A stretch of 64,000 nt of DNA from NCBI RefSeq assembly GCF_001070855.1, contig NZ_JVLH01000003.1, positions 1-64,000 on the forward strand. Direction: 5' to 3'. Positions 17,605 to 24,467 of the stretch are shown in pieces; position 1 is the first letter of the stretch, and every line of letters starts with the position of its first letter. The DNA comes from Trueperella pyogenes (GTDB taxonomy: Bacteria; Actinomycetota; Actinomycetes; Actinomycetales; Actinomycetaceae). The position numbers and the translations under genes are program-made. The notes below the pieces were generated by a model. It saw nothing but the letters and a program-made list of their open reading frames with translations, ran no database searches and was not told the DNA's origin.

Positions 17605-19122
17605 CTATCGGGCAATCGCATCACGATCGGCATCAAGGTCAACCGTCATCGCTTGCTTCACTGCATTGATCACGTAGGGGTCATTCTTAGAGACCAGGTA
17701 GTGACACGCGAAGGCGAGCCCTGCTCCGATAAACCATGAGAATGGACTGAGGAAGCGACAGAAATCGATCTGCAGAACCGCAATCAAAATTGTGGGGATC
17801 GAGGTTGCAATAAACACCCAGACAGCACGCATGTTCCAGCCCTTTGTAAAAGCATGCATCCCGTTAACTTTGAAGAGTTCTGATACCTGGACATGCTGCT
17901 TTCGCAAGAGGAAGTAATCCGCAATGATGATTCCAAAAAGCGGACCGAGAACCGCACCAAAAGCTGCAAGGAAGATATTGATCATCACAGGGCTGTTGAA
18001 CAGGTTCCAAGGCGTGATAACCAGGGCAATCACCGCGGAGATCAAACCGCCACGAACGAAGTTGATCTTCGAAGGCCATGCGTTTGCCAGGTCGTATGCC
18101 GGAGAAACGAAGTTGGCAACGACGTTAATTCCCAATGTTGCAACCGAGAAGGTAATTGCCCCTAGGGCTGCGGCAATCGGGTGATTAATACGCGAAACCA
18201 TTTCGACGGGATCGTAAACATATTCACCATAAATCTGGAACGAGCCTGCAGTTACCAGGACCGAGACAACCGAGAAGAGGATGAAGTTAACAGGAAGTCC
18301 CCACATATTTGCCTGGAAAACGGCCTTCTTGCTTGGAGAAAAACGCGCAAAATCGCAGAAATTCAGCAACAGCGTCGAGAAATAAGCGACTGTCAAGGCA
18401 ATAGCTGCAAGGAATGAATGCAGCATTCCCCACTCAGCAGGCTTCGAAGGAACCGTGAGCGAGATGCTCCAACCAGCCTTGTAGAGCACATAAATCGTCA
18501 GAACAAACATGACAACCCAAACCGCAGGCCCTGCAAAGTCCTGGAATTTACGGATCGTTTCCATGCCGTTACGAAGCAGGAGCAGCTGAAGCGTCCACAT
18601 TAAGACAAACGCAACCCAGCCAAGGATGCTCTCGCCAAGGAACATTGTGTGTCCCCAGTCGATCCACGACTTATTGATTGAACCAACAAGGACAATGACA
18701 GCCTTGGACGCGAGCCAAGTTTGAATTCCATACCAGCAGATAGCAACGAAGCCACGTGTCAAGGCCGGAAGATTCGACCCATAAACACCGAATGAAATAC
18801 GTGCCAGCACCGGATAGCACAAGCCAGTTTTTTGACCCGCATATCCCACGAGGTTCATCAGAAGGAAAACAATAACAATTCCAACTGACAAACCCGCGAA
18901 CACGAGTGCAGCGCTGAGCCCAAGCGCAAAAAGACCCGCCGCAAATGTATATCCACCAATCGAGTGAATATCTGACATCCACATCGCAAATAGCGAGTAG
19001 AAACTCCAGTCACGACTTTTTGCTGGAGCAAGATCGTCATTGAAAAGACTGGTATCAATACCCCTCGGCATGGCGTCATCTTCAACGCCAGCCGATGAGG
19101 GATTTATTACCTTCTCACTCAT
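17605..19122 (-). CDS. NCS1-family permease (PucI/AllP-like), copy 2
   Basis: A 505-residue NCS1 symporter, probable allantoin importer because it directly precedes allantoinase. Motifs: FNDDLAPAKSRDWSFYSLF at the N-terminus, ISFGVYGSNLPALTRGFVA-ICWYGIQTW in TM3, LLLNFCDFARFSPSKKA, and the NFVSPAYDLANAWP stretch, all typical of the allantoin/hydantoin branch. Twelve TM segments are expected. AGGAAAG precedes the ATG. The LacI-like palindrome at 19140-19153 lies just upstream, suggesting a controlled promoter for the permease-allB-carbamoyltransferase section. Confidence 0.92.
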   Translation of the reverse strand: MSEKVINPSSAGVEDDAMPRGIDTSLFNDDLAPAKSRDWSFYSLFAMWMSDIHSIGGYTFAAGLFALGLSAALVFAGLSVGIVIVFLLMNLVGYAGQKTGLCYPVLARISFGVYGSNLPALTRGFVAICWYGIQTWLASKAVIVLVGSINKSWIDWGHTMFLGESILGWVAFVLMWTLQLLLLRNGMETIRKFQDFAGPAVWVVMFVLTIYVLYKAGWSISLTVPSKPAEWGMLHSFLAAIALTVAYFSTLLLNFCDFARFSPSKKAVFQANMWGLPVNFILFSVVSVLVTAGSFQIYGEYVYDPVEMVSRINHPIAAALGAITFSVATLGINVVANFVSPAYDLANAWPSKINFVRGGLISAVIALVITPWNLFNSPVMINIFLAAFGAVLGPLFGIIIADYFLLRKQHVQVSELFKVNGMHAFTKGWNMRAVWVFIATSIPTILIAVLQIDFCRFLSPFSWFIGAGLAFACHYLVSKNDPYVINAVKQAMTVDLDADRDAIAR

Positions 19123-19139
19123 CTTTCCTACTTTCTGCC

Positions 19140-19153
19140 CGACAACGTTGTCG
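19140..19153. promoter_or_regulatory. 14-bp palindrome CGACAACGTTGTCG, LacI-type operator candidate
   Basis: A perfect even palindrome with a central CG, the symmetry typical of LacI-family operators. It lies 18 bases upstream of the permease 2 start codon and just upstream of its ribosome site, where a repressor would block transcription. No LacI-family gene is in the window. Confidence 0.45.
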
Positions 19154-19370
19154 AGCTCCAGAATTAACCGAATAGACGCTTCTGAAAATCTATGAAGACG
19201 CAGACGAAGGGGGTGCCATCAGTTCACGCTTTGGTTTCCGCCACGTACGACGCCTCATCAATATTCGTTGAAGCTTGTAGCATTACCTGAGTACGCTTCC
19301 GCCACTTCACGCTTAATTGAAGTTTTACCTAAACGGAAAGAAGTCCGTTCAACAAGAAATGCTCTAAGAA

Positions 19371-20096
19371 CTACTTAGTTCTCGAAATTGGCCAATTCGC
19401 AACCCGCTTAGGGCGCGGTGGCGCATAGGTGCGAATTTTTGAGGTAGTCAAACCAAGGTCAACAAGATCCTGAGCCAAGAGTGCAGCACACGCAACTCCC
19501 TCGACCACAGGTACATTCAGTTGCTCAGTTAGCTCTCGATCCAAGCCCGCCATGCCTCCACAACCAAGAACGATCACTTCGGCATGATCTTCAAGGAGCG
19601 CAATTCGCGCTTGTTCCCGAATAGCATCTTTCGCACGCTCCTGATCTTCCAGCTCCAGGACACTAAGCGAAGTCGATCGAACATTCGCACAGTGTCTATC
19701 AAGCCCAAAGCTCAGCAGACGCTCCTCGATAAGAGGGACGGCACGATCAAGTGTTGTCACGATGGTAAAACGATTGCCGAGAAGCATTGCAAAATGAGCA
19801 GCCGCCTCGGTCATATCAACAACTGGAACATCAACAATCTCACGCAGCCCTTCAACGCCATGCTCACCAAAGCCACATTGAATGACAGCATCAAAAGCAT
19901 CAGGATAGGTTGCCACGCTGTCCATCACCGCAACAGCGCAGAGATACGATTCGAAATTACCTTCGACTGATTCCGCACCAACTCGTGGAGTCACCCCAAC
20001 GATTTCCGTACCCTCACGCACAACAGCGCGTGCTGCGTCAGCAATCTGCTCAGTCATTGCAGCAGTGGTATTGACGTTAACCGCGAGAATTTTCAT
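19371..20096 (-). CDS. Hydantoin/allantoin racemase (Asp/Glu racemase superfamily)
   Basis: A 241-residue Asp/Glu/hydantoin racemase. The two catalytic cysteines are in place: Cys74 in DAVIQCGFGEHG and Cys179 in VIVLGCGGMAGL. The NVNTTAAMTE start is typical of hydantoin racemases (NPNTT). Next to an NCS1 permease and allantoinase the likely substrate is allantoin, giving the S enantiomer used by allantoinase (HpxA-type); a 5-substituted hydantoin is possible. It is the first minus-strand gene of the cluster, divergent from the DUF1537 operon and separated from permease 2 by about 250 bases. Confidence 0.87.
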   Translation of the reverse strand: MKILAVNVNTTAAMTEQIADAARAVVREGTEIVGVTPRVGAESVEGNFESYLCAVAVMDSVATYPDAFDAVIQCGFGEHGVEGLREIVDVPVVDMTEAAAHFAMLLGNRFTIVTTLDRAVPLIEERLLSFGLDRHCANVRSTSLSVLELEDQERAKDAIREQARIALLEDHAEVIVLGCGGMAGLDRELTEQLNVPVVEGVACAALLAQDLVDLGLTTSKIRTYAPPRPKRVANWPISRTK

Positions 20097-20224
20097 CTTT
20101 CCTCCCAGAAGTCAGTTATCAGCTACATCGCTAATAGGCCGATTCGACGACCCGAGTCGCCGTCGGTACGAGCGATGGTACACAGAGTTGCAACGCAGCA
20201 AAACACCCGACTTTTGGCTTTATG

Positions 20225-20249
20225 GCGCGTTTCTTTCGTTAAAACGCGC
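20225..20249. promoter_or_regulatory. Inverted repeat GCGCGTTT-N9-AAACGCGC
   Basis: Eight-bp arms with a 9-base spacer in the divergent region, upstream of the racemase. It could be an operator or a 5' UTR hairpin of the racemase mRNA. Confidence 0.4.
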
Positions 20250-20268
20250 ACAAAATAAGGACTGAAAA

Positions 20269-20284
20269 GTGTCAATCTTGACAC
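20269..20284. promoter_or_regulatory. Palindrome GTGTCAATCTTGACAC, operator candidate
   Basis: Perfect 7-bp arms around a 2-base centre. The same half-site TTGACAC recurs at 20404-20410, over the -35 box of the kinase operon promoter, which suggests one dimeric regulator contacting both places. Confidence 0.5.
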
Positions 20285-20324
20285 CCTGAGCTAAAACTCT
20301 TAGGGACTTAATATTAACTTCACA

Positions 20325-20376
20325 CCACTTTTTCAGCATTTAGTTTTGCTTATGAACAAAAACTGAAAAATAGTGG
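20325..20376. promoter_or_regulatory. Long imperfect inverted repeat in the divergent region
   Basis: CCACTTTTTCAG (20325-20336) mirrors CTGAAAAATAGTGG (20363-20376) with a small bulge; inside it, AGTTTTG mirrors CAAAAACT. AT-rich, 52 bases long, about 30 bases upstream of the -35 box. It could be an activator site, a cruciform or a pair of nested operators. Confidence 0.45.
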
Positions 20377-20403
20377 CACATATATCTATTAATTTAAATA
20401 ATA

Positions 20404-20431
20404 TTGACACTCCGACTGCGCGCTGTACTAC
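20404..20431 (+). promoter_or_regulatory. Promoter of the DUF1537-M20-AKR operon
   Basis: TTGACA at 20404-20409, a 16-base spacer and TACTAC at 20426-20431; transcription would start near 20438, giving a UTR of about 38 bases before the kinase start at 20476. Confidence 0.6.
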
Positions 20432-20475
20432 AGTGAGCCCCCTAGGACGGTCACATACTGAACATGGAGGTTCTC

Positions 20476-21918
20476 ATGGTGTCCCTCGATCAGCTTCTCA
20501 GCTCATATCCTCAAGCCCCCGATATCAGCGCTGGTGCAGTCCGCACAGAAATCAGGGAGAATTCAGCAACCGAAGCGGTTTTTTTCGTCCTTGACGACGA
20601 TCCCACCGGCACCCAGTCCGTTGCGGATATCCCGGTATTAACAACCTGGGGTTTGGAGGATTGCAAATGGGCGCTTACACAAGAAAAGCCCGCAATTTAT
20701 GTCATGACAAATTCGCGTTCACTACCGCGTTCAAAAGTCGCAATTATCATCAATGAAATTGTTCAGAATGCTAGCGAGGCGGCTCGACAACTAAATATTC
20801 CTATCTCATTTGTTTCGCGCTCGGATTCGACATTACGTTGCCATTTTCCGCTTGAGGCTACATCGATTGCGAAATCAATTGAGCAAAACGGTCAAAGAAT
20901 TGACGGAATTGTCCTTATTCCTGCTTTTCCAGATGCCGGTCGAGTGACCATAAATGGTGTCCATTACTGCCGAGAAGACAATAGTTATATCCCTGTTGGA
21001 GAAAGTGAATTCGCGCGAGATGCAAGTTTCGGTTTTCACTCCTCTGAACTTGCTCTTTGGGTAGAAGAAAAGAGTGGGGGTGAAATTCCCTTCGATAATG
21101 TGGTAACTGCGGATCTGAATTGCGTTCGCACCAAGCCTGAAGAGCTTCTCTCACGCGTTATGTCGATGCGTAAGGGGATGGTCTTCGCACCTGATGCAGC
21201 TTGCGAAGAAGATTTGCGCGCAATAAGTCTTGCTTTGATTCAAGCAGAAGCACAGGGGAAGCACTTTGTCTACCACGTCGGTCCTCCTTTTATGCGAGCT
21301 CGAATTGGTCAGGACCGTCATGCTCCGATTACTAGCGATGAAATCAGCACTCTCATCGACTCTGAGCGCGCTTTTGTTCCCGGCGGTTTGGTCGTAGTCG
21401 GATCGCATGTTGCGGTAACGAATGCGCAGCTCAACCATCTCACTTCGAACGTGCCGCTCCATCACATCGAGCTTGATGTTTCGCAGGTTATTGATGATTC
21501 TCAACGCGAAATGTACCTCAACGAGCTCGCGCGTGAAGCAATCGATTGTTTATCTGAAAAAACTGTATTGATCTCTACCTCTCGGAAGGTTCACACCGCT
21601 TCCGATCCCGAGGCCTCGCTTGCTATTGCACGCCTCGTGTCGGCTTCCCTTGTCCGCCTCGTTCAAGAAATCATCACTGGGACTTCCCCCCGTTTTGTCA
21701 TTGCAAAGGGAGGGATTACTTCATCGGATCTGGCCTCAAAGGCACTTCAGATGCGGCACGCAATGTGCATTGGGCCGATGCTCGAAGGAATCATTTCGCT
21801 CTGGACAGCATGCTCGGGTCCTGCGCTGGGAATTCCGTACATCGTTTTCCCGGGAAATGTCGGTGATGAAACTGCCCTTACTCGGGTTGTCCAGAAACTT
21901 ACGGCAAGTCAGAAGTAA
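20476..21918 (+). CDS. Four-carbon acid sugar kinase (DUF1537 family)
   Basis: A 480-residue DUF1537 protein, the family shown to phosphorylate acid sugars such as 3-oxo-tetronate (OtnK), D-threonate and D-erythronate. The N-terminal domain has DDDPTGTQSV and SRSDSTLRCH, the C-terminal nucleotide domain IAKGGITSSDLASKAL and FPGNVGDETAL. In most members the first motif reads SDSTLRGH; here Gly is Cys. The ATG at 20476 is chosen because GGAGG lies 5 bases before it; an ATG at 20464 overlaps that ribosome site. No class II aldolase (OtnC) or PdxA-like partner accompanies it, so the substrate in this cluster is open. Its DNA looks more AT-rich than the flanks. Confidence 0.88.
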   Translation: MVSLDQLLSSYPQAPDISAGAVRTEIRENSATEAVFFVLDDDPTGTQSVADIPVLTTWGLEDCKWALTQEKPAIYVMTNSRSLPRSKVAIIINEIVQNASEAARQLNIPISFVSRSDSTLRCHFPLEATSIAKSIEQNGQRIDGIVLIPAFPDAGRVTINGVHYCREDNSYIPVGESEFARDASFGFHSSELALWVEEKSGGEIPFDNVVTADLNCVRTKPEELLSRVMSMRKGMVFAPDAACEEDLRAISLALIQAEAQGKHFVYHVGPPFMRARIGQDRHAPITSDEISTLIDSERAFVPGGLVVVGSHVAVTNAQLNHLTSNVPLHHIELDVSQVIDDSQREMYLNELAREAIDCLSEKTVLISTSRKVHTASDPEASLAIARLVSASLVRLVQEIITGTSPRFVIAKGGITSSDLASKALQMRHAMCIGPMLEGIISLWTACSGPALGIPYIVFPGNVGDETALTRVVQKLTASQK

Positions 21919-21961
21919 GCCGGTAACAATTCATTTTTATAGACCAAGAAGGAAAAATATC

Positions 21962-23296
21962 GTGACCGATATCTTCCATTTCGATACACCCGAAACACCT
22001 ACCCGGCTATATACCGAGTTCATGCAGAAAGAGACCGAGGAACGCCGCGCATTTCTCGGAGATTCAGAGCAACTCGATGAAGAAACAGGAGCAGCTGAAG
22101 TCCTCCGCGATGCACTGAGCAGCGCAATTCTTCATCTAAATAACGAAATTATTTCGCTTTCTCACACAATTCATTCGCACCCTGAGACGGGCTTTAATGA
22201 GTACTTTGCGATGAACACAGTCGCCGAAGTACTCGCGCGACACGGCATTAGTAGTGAGAAGGGAGTTTTCGATATTCCAACAGCGCTTCGTGCAAGCATC
22301 GGAAACTCCGACCCGGATGCACCGGTATTTGCATTAACCTGCGAGTATGACGCCCTCCCGGGCATCGGGCATGGCTGCGGACATAACGTTATGTGCGCCC
22401 AAACAGTGGGGGCATTTCTAGCATTATCAGCACTCAATTCAGAACTGCCCGACGGCCTCCCCATGCGGGTGATCCTCCAGACCACCCCCGCAGAAGAATG
22501 CTCGACCTGCAAAGAAGTTCTCTTCCAACGAGGCGCATTTGATGGCGTTGACGCGGTTGTAATGGCCCACTCTTACGGGACGGATGTTGCACACCAAACA
22601 TGGCTCGCACAAAAACGCTTAAAGATCCAATTTACAGGCGTCCCCTCACATGCGTCATCGGCGCCTTTCATGGGGCGTAATGCGCTCGACGCTGCAGTCC
22701 TGTCTCTGACCGGAATCGGCCTGCTCCGCCAACAGCTCTCACCCACCGACCGCATGCACGCAATTATCACCAATGGTGGCGACGTGCCTAACGTCATCCC
22801 AGAGAAAACCGAACTCAGCATGTGTATCCGATCAAAATACGACTCGGGACTGAGCAACCTTGTTGAACGAGTACTCAATATCTTCCGCGGGGCAGCACTG
22901 ATGACAGGCACAGCGGTCACTTTTATCGAAGAAGCAAATCGAAACGAAGCGCCCGTTATATCAAATAAGTGGCTCCTCCAATCATGGGTACGTTCACAGC
23001 GTCGACGCGGACGAAACCCCCTGCCATTCGGAGTCCTATCAGAGACAATCGCAGCGGGAACAGACTTTGGAAATCTATCAATCCGTATACCGGCAATCCA
23101 TCCGCTAGTTTCTGTTGGAGACTCTCAGCTGATGCTCCACACAGAAGAATTAGCCGCCGCCGCGGCATCACCTTCAGGGGACCAAGCAGCGCTGGATGGT
23201 GCTTTTGGCCTCGCAAGTGTGGCGCTCGACTTCGGCTACGACGAATGCTTCCGAAATGCAGTCGCAGAAGATTTCAATGCGACGAAGGAACTCTAG
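21962..23296 (+). CDS. M20-family amidohydrolase (M20D, AbgB/ACY1L2-like)
   Basis: A 444-residue zinc amidohydrolase/peptidase. The metal-binding signature CEYDALPGIGHGCGHNVM, the catalytic Glu pair in QTTPAEECST, VMAHSYG, the dimerisation-domain motif GVPSHASSAPFMGRNALDA and the C-terminal IHPLVSVGD are all present. These belong to the M20D group that cleaves N-acyl or aminobenzoyl-glutamate amides, not to the allantoate amidohydrolase (AllC) group. The start is a GTG at 21962 preceded by AAGGAA; the open frame upstream overlaps the kinase gene and is not coding. It follows the kinase by 43 bases. It may hydrolyse an N-carbamoyl or N-acyl intermediate of the ureide pathway; that is inference. 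Confidence 0.85.
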   Translation: MTDIFHFDTPETPTRLYTEFMQKETEERRAFLGDSEQLDEETGAAEVLRDALSSAILHLNNEIISLSHTIHSHPETGFNEYFAMNTVAEVLARHGISSEKGVFDIPTALRASIGNSDPDAPVFALTCEYDALPGIGHGCGHNVMCAQTVGAFLALSALNSELPDGLPMRVILQTTPAEECSTCKEVLFQRGAFDGVDAVVMAHSYGTDVAHQTWLAQKRLKIQFTGVPSHASSAPFMGRNALDAAVLSLTGIGLLRQQLSPTDRMHAIITNGGDVPNVIPEKTELSMCIRSKYDSGLSNLVERVLNIFRGAALMTGTAVTFIEEANRNEAPVISNKWLLQSWVRSQRRRGRNPLPFGVLSETIAAGTDFGNLSIRIPAIHPLVSVGDSQLMLHTEELAAAAASPSGDQAALDGAFGLASVALDFGYDECFRNAVAEDFNATKEL

Positions 23297-23306
23297 GAGA
23301 TCACAG

Positions 23307-24158
23307 ATGTCAATGGTCCTTCTTAAAAACGGAACTTCAATCCCCCAGCTTGGCTTGGGAACTTGGTATCTCGGCGATAGCGCAAGCACACGAGACGAAG
23401 AAATTGCCGCCCTGAGATACGGAATCGAATCGGGCGCAACGCTTATCGATACCGCTGAAATGTACGGAAACGGACGATCTGAAGATCTAGTCGGCGAAGC
23501 AATCAGCCCCTATGAACGCGATTCTATTTTCCTGATCTCGAAGGTTCTTCCCTCTAATGCCTCGCACGAGCGTATAGAGCACTCGCTCGACACAAGCTTG
23601 CGCTTCCTCAACACCGATTATTTGGACATGTATCTCTACCATTGGCGTGGAGCAGTGCCCCTAGAAGAAACCGTCGAAGAATTGGAGCGCCTCCGCGCAA
23701 AGGGAAAGATCTCCTCGTGGGGAGTATCTAACTTCGACTGCTCTGATATGTCAGAGCTCTTGGAGGTTCAAGGCTCACAGCATTGCCAAGTCAACGAAGT
23801 CCTGTACCACCTTGGTTCACGAGGAATCGAAGTCGATCTACAACCTTTGCACGCTGCACATAGAGTTACGACAATCGCCTACTGTCCTCTTGCGCAGGCT
23901 GGAAGGCTGCAGCACAACCTCATCACAAATAAAGTTATCCAAACCCTGGCTGCCGACCGCGGTGTAACTCCCTTCCAAATCCTGCTTGCATGGGTCCTTG
24001 CTCATAAGGACGTCGTTGCAATCCCGCGCACCGGAAGCTTGAAGCATATGAAAGAAAACATCGAGGCAGCATCAATCTGCTTCTCGCAAACAGAACTCGA
24101 TCTTCTCGACTCCGCATTCCCGCGACCGCGGCACCCAGTGCCGCTAGATATCCAATAG
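23307..24158 (+). CDS. Aldo/keto reductase
   Basis: A 283-residue NADPH-dependent AKR. The catalytic tetrad can be traced: Asp and Tyr in LIDTAEMYGNG, Lys in FLISKVLPS and His in MYLYHWRGAV; IPRTGSLKHMKENIEA near the C-terminus binds the cofactor. AGGAG lies 8 bases before the ATG at 23307, and the open frame further upstream overlaps the M20 gene. It is the last gene of the kinase-M20-AKR operon, 10 bases after M20, and ends only 6 bases from the convergent small gene. It probably reduces an aldehyde or ketone intermediate of the pathway. Confidence 0.9.
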   Translation: MSMVLLKNGTSIPQLGLGTWYLGDSASTRDEEIAALRYGIESGATLIDTAEMYGNGRSEDLVGEAISPYERDSIFLISKVLPSNASHERIEHSLDTSLRFLNTDYLDMYLYHWRGAVPLEETVEELERLRAKGKISSWGVSNFDCSDMSELLEVQGSQHCQVNEVLYHLGSRGIEVDLQPLHAAHRVTTIAYCPLAQAGRLQHNLITNKVIQTLAADRGVTPFQILLAWVLAHKDVVAIPRTGSLKHMKENIEAASICFSQTELDLLDSAFPRPRHPVPLDIQ

Positions 24159-24164
24159 GGATAG

Positions 24165-24467
24165 CTAAATCCGCGCTTGGGAGTGCGGGGGGACGTTAGC
24201 GGCGAGGCGGGCAGTATTCGACTGATCCGCCTCGCCAACTATATGCGCCTTATCCAGAGCATCCTGGCGTTCTTGGTCGGAAACTCGATCTTCCAGAGAG
24301 GTTGGGATCCCCCGCGAAATCAGCTTTTCATCGACCTCGTTGACGAAAAGCACACGCCTGCGCTTCCGCGCGCGCGTCGCATGTTCTTCGGATCCCGCAG
24401 AGTTATCTCCACTTCCTAAATCCGGCTCATGAGAGTGCGAGTGCATCGCCTCAAAAGGGTCACTCAC
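24165..24467 (-). CDS. Small hydrophilic protein coupled to the DUF4011-like gene
   Basis: A 100-residue charged protein with no recognisable domain, rich in Glu, Asp, Arg and Ser and probably partly disordered. Its GTG start overlaps the stop of the large upstream gene in a GTGA arrangement, which supports real, coupled translation. It starts close to the acidic C-terminal region of that protein and may be a partner. A remnant of a longer reading frame is possible. Confidence 0.5.
   Translation of the reverse strand: MSDPFEAMHSHSHEPDLGSGDNSAGSEEHATRARKRRRVLFVNEVDEKLISRGIPTSLEDRVSDQERQDALDKAHIVGEADQSNTARLAANVPPHSQARI

Larger units (their letters stand above)
20097..20475. other. Divergent control region of the ureide cluster
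   Basis: An AT-rich 380-base gap between the racemase (minus) and DUF1537 kinase (plus) with no gene of its own. It holds three inverted repeats (20225-20249, 20269-20284, 20325-20376) and a promoter for the plus-strand operon at 20404-20431. It is the most operator-dense stretch in the window. Confidence 0.7.

Noticed and set aside
21620-21961. N-terminal extension of the M20 amidohydrolase
   Set aside because: It lies inside the DUF1537 kinase gene in another frame; the GTG at 21962 has its own ribosome site and starts at the family N-terminus.
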